DNA of 64,000 nt from Plenodomus lindquistii (Eukaryota > Ascomycota > Dothideomycetes > Pleosporales > Leptosphaeriaceae). Under the pieces are notes generated by a model, which was not told the origin of the DNA, did no database searches, and was given only the letters and a program-made list of their open reading frames with translations. The stretch is from the NCBI GenBank assembly GCA_025504975.1, contig JANUWI010000011.1:496001-560000 (forward strand), read 5' to 3'. The position numbers and the translations under genes were made by a program. Positions within the stretch are counted from its first letter, which is position 1, and each line of letters starts with the position of its first letter. This document shows positions 1-10,136 of this stretch, one piece after another.

Positions 1-285
1 TCGTATGGGTCACGAGAAGTTTACTAGCGTGGTGTGCAAGTAGCCTCACCTCAATTGTACCTATGGCAATATTGGCTCCTTCGCCACTTCAATGTTGTAT
101 GTGATTGGCTGGAAACCTACACTAACTACAACTTGTGTTTAGTAAAGGTCGACGCAAACGGCAATACTTGGGCTTTGGTCACGAGCGCATGAGAAGAAAG
201 AGCTGCTTGGAGGAGTGGAATAAGCTGATTTGCCATATGTAACTTGGTCCTAAGTTACCATGCCTTCACCATATTCCTCGGGAGG
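1..285. other. Left-edge sequence, no gene seen
   Basis: No reading frame with protein-like composition and no structured repeat is visible. It lies 3' of the minus-strand 2EXR-like fragments. Confidence 0.4.
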
Positions 286-510
286 CTATAAAAGGACCTG
301 ATTTGCCATCCGATCAATGCCTACCCCCCAGAACACCTCGAAACAGACCAATTCGCGCCTGGTCAGAAAGCTCCTCACATCGTGCACATCGCTGTCGAGA
401 CGGTTGCAATGAAGCGATGTGAGACTGCTCACACCAAAAAGCAACCTCCAGATCAGAGTAATGAACTCGAAGATGATTGTTGCCGAATAATAGCCGTACA
501 TCCCCGGCAA
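286..510 (-). pseudogene. 2EXR/F-box-like gene fragment
   Basis: A 74-codon open frame carries a tyrosine-rich 'YYSATIIFEF' stretch. This matches the part of fungal 2EXR/F-box-like proteins that follows the conserved 'CRQI..EA..LYY' segment. The upstream LPPELRNRIY hallmark is missing and the rest does not extend into a full domain, so I read it as a relic or a detached exon. It begins immediately after the stop of the neighbouring 2EXR-like frame on the same strand. The two could be pieces of one damaged gene or of two tandem copies. Assignment rests on a short motif only. Confidence 0.3.
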
Positions 511-511
511 A

Positions 512-916
512 CTAGATTAATGCCGATGCAATGAGAACCCCGTTGTCCTCATCAAATAGGCCCACAAAATGACAGTGCTCCAATGCGGGACAATGGAACT
601 CCAAACGAGAGACTTTTGATTTCCAGGCCCAAGTAGTTGCACGATCGATCCAGTTCAGAGATCTGGCTGTACTGAATTGGATCGAGCGGAGCAGGCGAAG
701 TTTCTCAGAGCCGAGACGTCGTATGACAGATTCCGTAAGACCATCTGCAAAGTCGAAGATGCAGTGCTGGTAGAAGAGCGGTGTCGCCCCGTGATTGATC
801 TGGCGACAAGACAGCAAGAAGCCGGTAAAGGCGTGCGGCTGTAACGCGTTGATGGTGGGCGTGTCGACGATCACGATGGCTTTGTCGTATACGAGCTCGT
901 AGATTCTGTTGCGCAT
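512..916 (-). CDS. 2EXR/F-box-like protein, 5' end uncertain
   Basis: The first codons read MRNRIYELVYD, and the frame continues upstream as L-P-G-E before them. This is the LPxExRNRIYELV hallmark of the fungus-specific 2EXR/F-box-like family, whose function is unknown. 'LLSCRQINHGATPLFYQHCIFDF' positions of the family (CRQ..., LFY, FDF) are all recognisable. The shown 134 aa is short for the family. The true start probably lies further upstream: the frame stays open to about position 985, where an intron-like 'ctaac...cag' acceptor precedes it, but I could not match a first exon in phase. A near neighbour at 1410-2024 is a clear paralogue, so this is a small local family. Confidence 0.5.
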   Translation of the reverse strand: MRNRIYELVYDKAIVIVDTPTINALQPHAFTGFLLSCRQINHGATPLFYQHCIFDFADGLTESVIRRLGSEKLRLLRSIQFSTARSLNWIDRATTWAWKSKVSRLEFHCPALEHCHFVGLFDEDNGVLIASALI

Positions 917-1409
917 CTCACCGGGTAGGCGCAGTAGTGGTGAGAGGCGCTGGTTGGCTTGGGTTCTGCCGTTTGTTAGTGGTCTGAGGCTATGTGGCCA
1001 TGGTCAATGTGCATACTTGGATTCTTGGGTGGTGAGCTCATTTATCTCACTTGTCGGTGCTTGCAGCGACGCGCCTTCTTGCGCCTGATCGTCGCGTGCC
1101 AAAGTCATGATAGGGATGGCAGAGGAGATATGGAGAGGTGGGAGAGGTCAACAGGAAAGATGTTGGGTGTCTGTCCCTTCGTGGTGACTAACACGTCATT
1201 GTCACCTTCACCTTGGAGTCCATTGCATCATTGCCGTGCTAACCAGAGATGGCGACAAATGTGTGCATGGGTACGAAGACGCTGTGATTTGTTCTATGCT
1301 AGTAATGCTCCAGGAGCCGAAAGTACCACTGAGCTGTTCGATGCCCTGGATTCTCGGGGACCAGTAACACTGGAAGAAGACCATGTCGCCCTTCCCTCTC
1401 ACTACAGCC
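917..1409. other. Intergenic / possible 5' exon of 2EXR-like gene
   Basis: Lies between two minus-strand 2EXR-like genes. A minus-strand ATG with a short open stretch near 1045 and a CTAAC/CAG acceptor-like site near 970 could belong to the gene at 512-916. The phase does not fit cleanly. Confidence 0.3.
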
Positions 1410-2024
1410 TCACCTAACCTTCGCAGAGGAGGCTGAGGAGTTCCATAGAGAATGTCGGTCTACTCTCTTTCCTGAGAAGCGAACGTCCAGAGCTGGCGCG
1501 CAGAAGTACCGCTGCAGAGTCCTCGTATGCTGTTTGCGCTCGTCGTCCATGGTTTTGCAGTCGTTCTGATACCACGATCCTGGCATAGCGACATCGACAC
1601 TTCGTAAGGATGCTGAGAATGGATGAGGAGTGAGAGCTTCTCCGAGGGATTCGGGAGAACGCATCGGCCCGTAAAGCGTAAACCAGTGAATCTTGATATG
1701 CTGGATCAGCCGATATTCTGCCTCTCCAATCTCCGGAATCGTGTCAAGGCAAGCATCCCAGTCGGTGAGCTTGCGGAAGTCGAACACGGTGCGTGAGTAG
1801 TAGAGTCCTGCGGCTTCGCTACGGATTTGGCGGCAGATGTACAGCAGTCTGTGGCCGTAAGGGGCTGTGTGCTCACGGCGGGGAGCATCAGCGCGTTTGG
1901 ACAGGTCAATGACTCTAGTGGTAGCGATATCGGCCAGCACAAGATCGTAGATGCGATTGCGCAGCTCGGGAGGCAGGCGGAAGAGTCTTGAGGACTTCTG
2001 ATTCTCCTTGAATCTTAGCGGCAT
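1410..2024 (-). CDS. 2EXR/F-box-like protein
   Basis: A 204-aa intronless frame. Residues 14-30 carry the LFRLPPELRNRIYDLV hallmark, residues around 60-85 the 'LLYICRQIRSEAAGLYY' type segment (only parts quoted), followed by 'VFDF'. These define the fungal 2EXR/F-box-like family, common in Dothideomycetes and Sordariomycetes, with no established biochemical role. Length is typical. It stands divergent to the HET-domain gene that follows. The start is the first ATG of the frame, 13 residues before the hallmark. Function is unknown; the N-terminal region resembles an F-box, which would imply a SKP1-type ligase adaptor, but this is inference. Confidence 0.7.
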   Translation of the reverse strand: MPLRFKENQKSSRLFRLPPELRNRIYDLVLADIATTRVIDLSKRADAPRREHTAPYGHRLLYICRQIRSEAAGLYYSRTVFDFRKLTDWDACLDTIPEIGEAEYRLIQHIKIHWFTLYGPMRSPESLGEALTPHPFSASLRSVDVAMPGSWYQNDCKTMDDERKQHTRTLQRYFCAPALDVRFSGKRVDRHSLWNSSASSAKVR

Positions 2025-2678
2025 TAGCTATACGTCTTTAAAGTTATTCGCTGCTGGCTTGACACGTACATGCGGTCGTATTGATGGAGCTCTCCAGGAG
2101 ACAAGACCTGTTCTGTTCGACAAGCCATGTTTGAAGAATCTTGGTTCAGGTCACGTTTGGGTGAGGGTGGCGTGTTGTAGTGAGGGTGCGACAAAGTGCG
2201 GAATATCAGTGCTTAGAACAACGTTGACTCAAAGCCAGAAGAGAATACCACATTCACTCTTGATACTAGTTCCACGTTCGGTGACCATGAATTATTCAAG
2301 CGACTGAGAGCGACTGGTAGCAATCGCGGGAGGTTACGAAAGAGACTAGAAAAATGATTATGGGGCAGGAAAACGACAGCATTCAAGATGATGAAATACC
2401 TTATTTGGGGTAAATTACTTCTCCTCTTACCTTCACCTGCAGACAGTCTGTAGGGAGTTTCAAGTACGCGATCCCCGGAAGGGGAAGTCTGCGCGCATGC
2501 GACTAACGATAAAACAGCCAATCAGAACAGACCGCCGTGTTGTAGCCGAATCCCCCTGGTCGACAACATGACAACGCAGATAGTCAGTTGCGGGGTAAGC
2601 ACATATTGCGGTAGACAAGCTGGATTCCAGAAAGCCTCCAAACTATACGCTCATTAGTCCGAACATCGCGAAAATTCC
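2025..2678. promoter_or_regulatory. Divergent intergenic region, 2EXR gene / HET gene
   Basis: Holds the promoters of the minus-strand 2EXR-like gene and the plus-strand HET gene. Short frames here lack family features. No specific site could be recognised. Confidence 0.35.
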
Positions 2679-4793
2679 ATGTCGCCGCCCACTCTAAGCC
2701 GACTTTGCTCTGTTTGCCGTACCGTGCCCATCGCAAAGCTCTTTTCCACCGAATGCACTCGTGAGCGGGACGCGAAAGACTTGGGACAGCTAGAGGACAT
2801 CCTTCGCACATCTGACGAATGCGAACTCTGTGCTGCAGTTGTGGCATCTTTCCAGGCTCAACAGCCATGGACCAAAGCTGGTATTGAGAAAACATTGAAG
2901 AGAATGCAGGATGATAATGGAGGCACGAATGTCTGGCTGTACAGCTACATCGTCTTGAAGGAGGTTGGAGACAGCGCGCCAATCTTGCGAGTCGCCGTGT
3001 CTACGCAGCTTCCTGATAAGGGCCCGGAGGACAACAATTTTCATCGCCGAACACATGCAGGCGATCTACAATTGATGGAATCTTCTGCTAAGCAGCTGAA
3101 GATGTTAGCAAAAGGAAGAGGAAGAGTAATCGCAGCAGTCGCAGATTTATCGCTTGCTCGAGCCTGGGTAGACGAGTGCCTGCAGGATCACGGCAATCTA
3201 TGCAGCTTGCCTAGTAGTGATGCAAGTGGAGACGAGTCCGAAGGCCCCGTTCGTTTGAAAGCTGTCGATGTGAAAGAGCGGCGAGTTGTATACTTACCTT
3301 CGGGAGCTCAGTACGTTGCGCTGAGCTATTGCTGGCCTAGGGAACCAGGCCTCACTAGTCTCAGGAGCGTCGATCTAAGCGTTGAGGGGGCTGTGAGCAT
3401 TCCAAACGGTCTGTCTCGAACATTCGACGATGCTTGCAGAGTTGTTGATGAATTAGGGGAGCGCTACATCTGGGTAGACGCCTTGTGTATAGTGCAGGAC
3501 GACCCAGAAGATAAAGTGATCCAGATCAGCCAGATGAACCTCATATACGGTCACGCCCTATTGACACTCGTCGCTTCGCCTGATGACGTCGATGATATCA
3601 GTAGGGGGCTACCGGGCTATCACGAAACATCCGGGACACGTTGCCAGACGGTCCTCACTGTCCAGGGAGTCGAAGTCGGTGTTCCGAAGCCTTGTCTTGA
3701 AGATCTGCTATCGTACACCAGATGGGAGACCAGAGGCTGGACGTTCCAAGAGTCGTATCTGTCGCGCCGCTTAATATATTTTACAAGCCAGCAGCTTTAC
3801 TTTCAATGCTCCTGTGGAATTCGCTGCGAAGATACCGCCGGGGAAGGATTATCGCCCTCAACATTTGTGTCTCACAGTTCGAACCTGTGGAATCCCAGAA
3901 ACAAGTATGCAGCGGATCCCGATTCCGATGACGACTATGGCGATCTTATTCTCAGTCACACGGGTTACGACAGCGACTCGATGGCGCTTCGTGCTTATGA
4001 CAACTTCGTCTCTTACTACTTGCGGCGGGAATTATCTTTCGGCTCAGACACGTTGAATGCGTTCAAGGGCATCGAGCAGGTTCTTAGCAATTCAATCAAG
4101 ACTGAATTCTACGCGGGTCTCCCGATAAAATGGCTCGATCACGCCTTGCTCTGGCAGCTCTTTGGTCCAGGTTCGAAACGAGTTGGCTTCCCATCCTTCT
4201 CTTGGGCGGCGTGGGAGGGTGGCGCAGAGTCGCCGTACTGGATGACACCGTCTACCACGCGAAGAATTTTGAGTTGGTACCGATCTGAATCAGGAGCCTG
4301 GGTACGGTGTGATACTGTCATAGCAGACGCGTTCAATGGCGTGGTGGACCCACCAGACATACAGAACCACCATGTACCGATGGGTGGTTGCAGTCTCATC
4401 ACCCGCACACAGACAGCGTCGTTCCAGCTGTCTCTCACACCTACCGCGACCGAAGAGGCTCACCTACGGCCAGATGGTGAGCATCTTTGGGTCTTAGACG
4501 CCACTTCCCATAAAGCAGGGATCATACTTGTTGACAGAGCTTGGAAGGGGCAGAATGTTACTGCCAACAGCAGACACGACTTCGTCCTGCTCTCACAAAC
4601 CCAGCACTGTCGAATAAAAGATATTGCCAGCTTTGATGAGATGAGATACGGCCGGCGGGAGTGGTGCTTATTGAACGTGATGCTGGTCAATTGGCTGGAC
4701 GATGGGACGGCCGAGAGAGTGGCCGTTGGCACCATACACTGTGACGCTTGGGTTGCGGCAGATGTGATCGTAAGGACAGTGTGTCTCGTTTGA
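2679..4793 (+). CDS. HET-domain protein (heterokaryon incompatibility type)
   Basis: A 704-aa single-exon gene. The HET domain spans about residues 212-360: 'YVALSYCWP' opens it, then 'IWVDALCIVQDD' and 'IYGHALLTLVAS', the three blocks that define the family. Residues 10-52 contain a CxxC-like cysteine pair and a later 'CELC', often seen before HET domains. A 'RGWTFQE' block at about residue 350 follows, as expected ('RgWtlQE'). HET proteins trigger programmed cell death when incompatible hyphae fuse, but most family members are uncharacterised and work in allorecognition or defence only by analogy. There is no NACHT or repeat domain. It sits in the accessory-rich left part of the window. Family assignment is firm, specific role unknown. 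Confidence 0.92.
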   Translation: MSPPTLSRLCSVCRTVPIAKLFSTECTRERDAKDLGQLEDILRTSDECELCAAVVASFQAQQPWTKAGIEKTLKRMQDDNGGTNVWLYSYIVLKEVGDSAPILRVAVSTQLPDKGPEDNNFHRRTHAGDLQLMESSAKQLKMLAKGRGRVIAAVADLSLARAWVDECLQDHGNLCSLPSSDASGDESEGPVRLKAVDVKERRVVYLPSGAQYVALSYCWPREPGLTSLRSVDLSVEGAVSIPNGLSRTFDDACRVVDELGERYIWVDALCIVQDDPEDKVIQISQMNLIYGHALLTLVASPDDVDDISRGLPGYHETSGTRCQTVLTVQGVEVGVPKPCLEDLLSYTRWETRGWTFQESYLSRRLIYFTSQQLYFQCSCGIRCEDTAGEGLSPSTFVSHSSNLWNPRNKYAADPDSDDDYGDLILSHTGYDSDSMALRAYDNFVSYYLRRELSFGSDTLNAFKGIEQVLSNSIKTEFYAGLPIKWLDHALLWQLFGPGSKRVGFPSFSWAAWEGGAESPYWMTPSTTRRILSWYRSESGAWVRCDTVIADAFNGVVDPPDIQNHHVPMGGCSLITRTQTASFQLSLTPTATEEAHLRPDGEHLWVLDATSHKAGIILVDRAWKGQNVTANSRHDFVLLSQTQHCRIKDIASFDEMRYGRREWCLLNVMLVNWLDDGTAERVAVGTIHCDAWVAADVIVRTVCLV

Positions 4794-5209
4794 TAGTTTT
4801 GTTCTCGGAGGCTCAACGCTGTATTCTGGTAGTGTGGAGTTGTGATCCAGGGGAGCTTGTCAGAGCAGAGAGTTCTGGTTCCGAAAGTTCGGAATGAGCG
4901 GAATGAAACACCCTGTGTCGATCACCGACATGACGCGTGAAACCACAGCACGATCTCACGAATTTTGTACTGGCATTATGAAGGCTAGTCAAATGTCATC
5001 TGGAGTGGTTCCAGTCGTGACGGCATGTTCTCTGTCTGAGTTGCCGGCGGTGAGGCGCCAGCACATCCATCCCAGCCTCGTTAATTCCCTGATTCGTGCC
5101 CAACTCAATAGCACCAGCCACCTCACCGACACTTCAGAAGCCGCAGTAATGCACGCCTGCATTCCTCTACCAGCATCTTTCGCAAGACCTTAGCTTTACA
5201 AACAACACC
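4794..5209. other. Intergenic, 5' flank of the GPI-protein gene
   Basis: A 99-codon frame at 4894-5193 has no family features and probably is 5' flank or leader of the next gene. Confidence 0.35.
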
Positions 5210-6668
5210 ATGCATATACCACAGCTTCTTTCTCTCCCACCCGCCGTTATCGCCCTCCTACTTGCGACAGCATCGTCCGCCGAACCGCAATGGCCCCACA
5301 ATCTACCGAGGCATTTGAAGTACTTCCCAGAAGACGAACAACACGCGAGACGGTCGCTGAAAATACATCAGAAGTTACTTCATGAGAAACCCATTGGGGT
5401 GAAGAAAATGAGCCTGGACGAGGGGGAGATGTTCATGTTGGACAACTGGATCTTCGCCTCTGATGCGCCGACCCTCCCTGCCGACGAATCGGATCATACG
5501 GACTTTGGCAACGATACGCTGAGAATGCGGTCACCATTACGACCACTTGCCCAGGATGACTTTCTTGCGCGGTTACATATACGAGATGTGCTATTGAAGA
5601 GGCAATTTTCTTGCCCGGAAGGAACGAGAAGTTGCTCGTCGATTGGTGCGCCGGATGTATGCTGTGGGACTACAAGCGCTTGTATCAATGTAGAAAGCAA
5701 CACGGATGCCGGATCTGTGGGATGTTGTCCCCAGGGTCAGACGTGTGCTGGATCTGTTGAATGCGACACATCACAGGGCTATTCTTCGTGTCCAGGGTCA
5801 CCGAATGGAGGGTGTTGTCTGCCAGGCTTTCGATGCCAGGGTGTTGGCTGTAAGTCTACAAGATTACAATGTACCTGGGACGCTGAACTAACTATCGTCA
5901 GGTGTCGCTGGAGGCACATCAACCACATACGTCCTACCCTCCTCAACCTCCAGATCATCCACTTCGACCTCAACCGCAGCATCCTCCACCGCCAACTCCG
6001 TAGCCCCGATTACAACATCCCCCTCCTCGTCCGCCACATCAACTCCAGTGCCATCCTCCTCATCTTCATATGTCTGCTCAACAGGCTGGTTTTCATGCGC
6101 CGCTAGCCTGGGAGGTGGCTGCTGTCAAAACGGACGCACCTGCGCAACAGGCGCATCCTGCCTCGGTGGCGACGAGCCCAGCAGTACCCAAGCACCGTCC
6201 GCTCCTGTCCGTCCAACTAGCGGTTCCGTAACAACTACGCAATCAGCCCAGCCATCCGACGATGTCTGCCCTAGCGGCTTCTACGTATGCAGCGCATACT
6301 ATCCCTCAGGCTGCTGTCGCGTGGGCCGCGATTGCCAGACCACTGGCTCCTGCGCGCTGCCTACAGATACCATTGTGAACACCAACGGTGTAGTTGTTGT
6401 AGCGCCGACGGGTGCGAGTGTAGCGACAACTGGGGCCGCGCAGAGTGGGAGTTGTCCGAGTGCCTGGTACAGCTGTGCTGCAAACCGGGGCGGGAACTGC
6501 TGTCCCAACGGGTTCGAGTGTGGGGAGCAGTGTACGGCTACCGCATCAGGGTCCACGGGCGTGCAAGACAAGGTCGCGCCTAGTACGGCATCATTTGTGT
6601 CGATGGGAGCGATTTGGGGACTGATGGTCATGTCAGGTGCGATGGGCATTGCTATGGTCGTGTTATGA
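5210..6668 (+). CDS. Secreted cysteine-rich GPI-anchored-type protein
   Basis: Two exons, 5210-5849 and 5902-6668, give 468 aa. The 52-nt intron has a GTAAGT donor, an AACTAAC branch site and a TCAG acceptor, and the phase fits. Residues 1-24 are a signal peptide ending in ATASSA. After a 110-residue propeptide-like part come cysteine-rich blocks (CCG, GCCPQGQTC, GGCCLPGF), then a Ser/Thr-rich linker starting in exon 2. Three near-repeats follow of the form C-P/S-x-W/F-Y/F-x-C-A-A...G-CC-x-x-G-x-x-C. The C-terminus is a hydrophobic tail after a small-residue stretch, as in GPI-attachment signals. This architecture suggests a cell-wall or plasma-membrane surface protein. No catalytic domain is seen. 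The cysteine repeats could bind wall polymers, but that is only inference. Confidence 0.8.
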
Positions 6669-7038
6669 GTGCATGTTTATTATGATGATGAAATATATGA
6701 GGGAATTGTGTATATAGGTTGCATTCTTAGATGTTCTAGTCAGCCAGGAGTTGGATTACGCTCGTCGCATGCAATTGTATTCAAAGCAGTATATACCAGT
6801 TTAGGCATTGTGTCAAATGCAAGCTGATGACAAGCAACGAAATTTGAACTTCCAAGATGCTGATGCATGAAGCATGTGAACATGAAGCACATGGCCCGGG
6901 GGACACGAACCATACTAGCGCCGCGCCAACACGGGCCACCGAAGTCTTGGCCGTGAACTCCACCGAAAAAAGTTGTTTCGCAGCAGCGCATGCGAACTGA
7001 ACTTCGCGAAGTCGTAAGAAGTATACCGCGAACAAGAT
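6669..7038. promoter_or_regulatory. Intergenic, promoter side of MPP10
   Basis: Lies 3' of the GPI-protein gene and 5' of MPP10. Minus-strand frames here are shadows. No defined element recognised. Confidence 0.3.
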
Positions 7039-9204
7039 ATGGCGCCGCCCTCGTTCTCTCCCGACGCGTCCGTATCATCTCGCACACTCTCTATCAGCTC
7101 CACACATCCCACATCAATGGAGCTCCCGCCCACCTCTGTAGACCCGGCTGCGACTCTTCTGGCACACCCACTCGCCTTTCTGCAGCCCACGACACAGTTG
7201 AACGCATCCTTTCTTGCTGCTGCGAAGAGATATCTAGACCCTGTCGCTTCCGGTGTGAGCGAGTCACAGACTTTGCGCCAGCAAGATTTGCGCAAGAAAC
7301 GGAAGCGGGGAGGAGGGTACGACGATGACATCAGAGTGCTGCATTTGAAGAAGGTGCACTTGGACGGATTCGGCGTCAATCAGGTCTTCGAGCAGACCAG
7401 GAAAATTGTCGAGGCTGCGACAGACGAAATCGAATTGTCGCTGCCTGAAGAGAACGGGGATGGTACGATCGCGGTGCACGATGACGACGACGATGCGCAG
7501 GATGTAGACGAAGCCGAGGAATATCACACCGACTCGAGTGTAGGCGAGGAAGGCGTAGACTGGGAGTATGATGGAGTCGACGAAGACGGAGACGAGGAAG
7601 CATCAGCTGGAGCATTCTCAGGCGATGAGGATGTGGAGATGGATGACGACGCCGAGGGCATGTTCTCTGATGAAGATCGATCAGATGACGAGCCCGCCGA
7701 AACATACGTGCCGGACCCTCATGGCCTCAACGACGGCTTCTTCTCGATCGACGACTTCAACAAGCAGACTGATTTTCTCGAACAACAAGATCAACGAGGC
7801 GAAGCAGCAGAAAGCGACGATGAAGAGGAGATCGACTGGACGGCAGACCCCATGTCAGCCAAGGGCAAGGCACAAAATGGGGCAGATGATTTGGATGACG
7901 ACGAATCTGAGGCTGACGGCCCGACCTTTGGTAACGCTGATCTTAATGCGCCAGAAGGCGATAGCGACGACGATGAGTTTGAGGAGGGTGATCTAGATGG
8001 TATGGATGATGGGACGAACGCCAACAACATCATGTATGCCGATTTCTATGCGCCACCAGCGAAGAAGGTGGGCAAGAACAAGAAGAAGCGCGGACGGCCG
8101 AATCCTCACAACTTTCCTGAAAAGCAGGCGGAGCCAGAAGCTATAACCGAGGAGGATGTCGAGAACACGATGGCTAGGGTGCACAGAGATCTATTCGAAG
8201 ACGACGACGATGTCGAAAGTGATGGTGACCTTTCAGATCTGGACCCATCAGATCCAAAGTCACGGCGGTCAACACACGAACGGAGACAAGCAAAGCTAGC
8301 AGAGGAAATCAGGAAACTTGAAGCAGCCAACGTGGCTAAACGAGAATGGCAACTTTCTGGTGAAGCACGCGCGGCTGATCGACCCTTGAACTCACTTCTT
8401 GAGGAGAATCTCGAATTCGAGCGTGCTGGAAAGCCCGTACCAATCATCACAGCCGAAGTTTCAGAAGACATCGAAGCACTCATCAAGCGTCGCATTATAG
8501 CCGGGGAATTTGATGAAGTCCTACGGCGCCGTCCCGACGATCTCGCCACGGGGCCTGTCCGCCGTGGGCGCTTCGAACTCGACGACACCAAATCTGGCAA
8601 AGGCCTCGCAGAAATGTACGAAGAAGACCTACTCAAAGAGACCGATCCCAACTACGTTGACGCCAAAGACGAGAAGCTCAAGAAGGAACACGACGAGATC
8701 TCCGCCCTCTGGAAGAGCCTCTCCACCAAACTCGACTCCCTCAGCTCCTCGCACTTCAAACCCAAGCCCGCAGCCCCCAATCTCGAAATTCGCGTCGACG
8801 CCCCCGCCATCGAAATGGAAGACGCGCGACCCACCGCCGGCGGCGAAGTTGCAGGCGCCAGCATGCTTGCTCCACAAGAAGTTTACAAGCCTGGTGAGGA
8901 GAAGAGTAAGACGGAAGTCGTGACCAGTGGTGGCATGCCGTTTGCCCGGGAAGAAATGACCAAGGAAGAGAAGCTGCGGAGGCGAAGGAGAGCAAAGGAG
9001 AAGGCGAAGAAGGCGGGGCTGAACACGCCGAAGGATCAGAAGGTGGAGAAGAAGGAGAAGAAGAGGACGGAGAAGAAGGAATTGCTCGGCGAGTTGAAGA
9101 AGGGTGGTGTGCAGATTATTGGGCGCAAGGGTGCGTTGACGGATGTGGAGGGTAAGGAAGTGAAGAGTAAGGCCAAGATTGGGGCTGGAGGGTACAAGTT
9201 ATGA
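7039..9204 (+). CDS. MPP10: U3 snoRNP component Mpp10
   Basis: A 721-aa intronless gene. Mpp10 is a core scaffold of the small-subunit processome in the nucleolus, where with Imp3 and Imp4 it supports U3-guided cleavage of pre-18S rRNA. What the sequence shows: long acidic D/E tracts at about residues 150-330, then the conserved family block near residue 450 ('LNSLLEENLEFERAGKPVP', 'VSEDIEALIKRRI'), a block 'LAEMYEEDLLK' near 525, and 'HDEISALWKSLSTKLDSLS' near 555. The lysine-rich C-terminal tail ends in 'KAKIGAGGYKL'. Length fits fungal orthologues. The next gene downstream is 2 kb away, so it marks an isolated core gene inside the accessory-rich left half. Confidence 0.93.
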   Translation: MAPPSFSPDASVSSRTLSISSTHPTSMELPPTSVDPAATLLAHPLAFLQPTTQLNASFLAAAKRYLDPVASGVSESQTLRQQDLRKKRKRGGGYDDDIRVLHLKKVHLDGFGVNQVFEQTRKIVEAATDEIELSLPEENGDGTIAVHDDDDDAQDVDEAEEYHTDSSVGEEGVDWEYDGVDEDGDEEASAGAFSGDEDVEMDDDAEGMFSDEDRSDDEPAETYVPDPHGLNDGFFSIDDFNKQTDFLEQQDQRGEAAESDDEEEIDWTADPMSAKGKAQNGADDLDDDESEADGPTFGNADLNAPEGDSDDDEFEEGDLDGMDDGTNANNIMYADFYAPPAKKVGKNKKKRGRPNPHNFPEKQAEPEAITEEDVENTMARVHRDLFEDDDDVESDGDLSDLDPSDPKSRRSTHERRQAKLAEEIRKLEAANVAKREWQLSGEARAADRPLNSLLEENLEFERAGKPVPIITAEVSEDIEALIKRRIIAGEFDEVLRRRPDDLATGPVRRGRFELDDTKSGKGLAEMYEEDLLKETDPNYVDAKDEKLKKEHDEISALWKSLSTKLDSLSSSHFKPKPAAPNLEIRVDAPAIEMEDARPTAGGEVAGASMLAPQEVYKPGEEKSKTEVVTSGGMPFAREEMTKEEKLRRRRRAKEKAKKAGLNTPKDQKVEKKEKKRTEKKELLGELKKGGVQIIGRKGALTDVEGKEVKSKAKIGAGGYKL

Positions 9205-9909
9205 GCACGACGACGACGGCGCCATAATTCTGCATTACACATTATTGCTCAAGTCCTGTTGTATTTGCAGAACCTCATTGCGACATGCCTATGGCATTTG
9301 ATTTTCAACATCATCGTGTTTCTACTTTCGCACGACGTTGTTGTGTTGCACGTGCTGCTAGGGCTGATTTCTCTGGGAGTTGAAGTCGCACTCGACTTTG
9401 GCAGGAACCCTTCATCCTGCCCTCGTCTTCTCGTTGTACGATCACTCACATGCGGTATGCGCGCCCACGCCACACAGTCAATGATCTGGCATCCCACGCG
9501 ATCGGGCAAACGCCTCAAACCGCAAACAGTAGCACGACAGGCTCTCAACGATTCATTGCAAGCACGAGCAACGCTGCCAAGTATAGTCCTGATAACGTCA
9601 AGCAAAAGCTAACGCCCAATTCATCCTCTCAGCCGCCTTTTGCTTGGCGTGCGCGTCGCATTGTGCTCCTAGATTACGGCCCGTAGAATGCCCGCAAACC
9701 CCACCCAGTCTTGCGGCCAACGAGCAGAACTTCCTCTTCCGTCAACCCAGCAGGAGACTATTACACACTGCGAACTTGTATCGCGTGGGTGTTGGGAGCT
9801 GGTTGACCTATTATCCGAAAATCTTCTAGAGGCGAGTAGTAGCTATCTAATCATACGGACATTCACCTGGGGCTCCTGCGGGCGAGGCAAAAGCAACGAG
9901 AGCACGCGA
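9205..9909. other. Gene-poor spacer downstream of MPP10
   Basis: Opposed frames at 9249-9612 overlap one another and lack protein-like features. I see no gene. A foldback element starts at its right end. Confidence 0.4.
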
Positions 9910-10136
9910 CACAGGGTATTTACACGTCGGTTTGCGCCCCTGTAGCGCCCGGACAATACACCGTGGCCGCGTTGGCAATACTGTGTATATTCTAGAATTC
10001 AGTTTCACTGCTGAACTAGGTATAGACCTGCTCTAATTCCGTTAGAGATAAGCAAAGAATTGTAGAATAGAGTATGTGATATCGCGGCTGACCAACTAGT
10101 AGGGGTGCGAACCGACGTGCAAATACCCTCCCTGTA
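9910..10136. mobile_element. MITE-like foldback element, copy 1
   Basis: About 227 bp bounded by inverted repeats. The left end reads ACAGGGTATTTACACGTCGG (9911-9930) and the right end is CCGACGTGCAAATACCC then CTGTA (about 10112-10136). The inner parts of the arms (9914-9942 against 10101-10128) match with only three differences over 28 columns, all C/T or A/G transitions. This is a pattern expected from repeat-induced point mutation. The termini resemble those of the element at 13046-13177, including the ACAGGGTAT start, so the two belong to one family. There is no coding capacity, so it would be non-autonomous. The TA-flanked ends suggest a Tc1/mariner-like mobiliser, which is inference. 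Confidence 0.6.

Noticed and set aside
992..1417. 141-codon plus-strand frame between the 2EXR-like genes
   Set aside because: Composition is rich in Cys, Arg and Trp without any domain, and opposite frames cover the same place. Looks like chance.
9249..9612. Opposed 117-118-codon frames downstream of MPP10
   Set aside because: They overlap each other on opposite strands and neither has family features or splice support.
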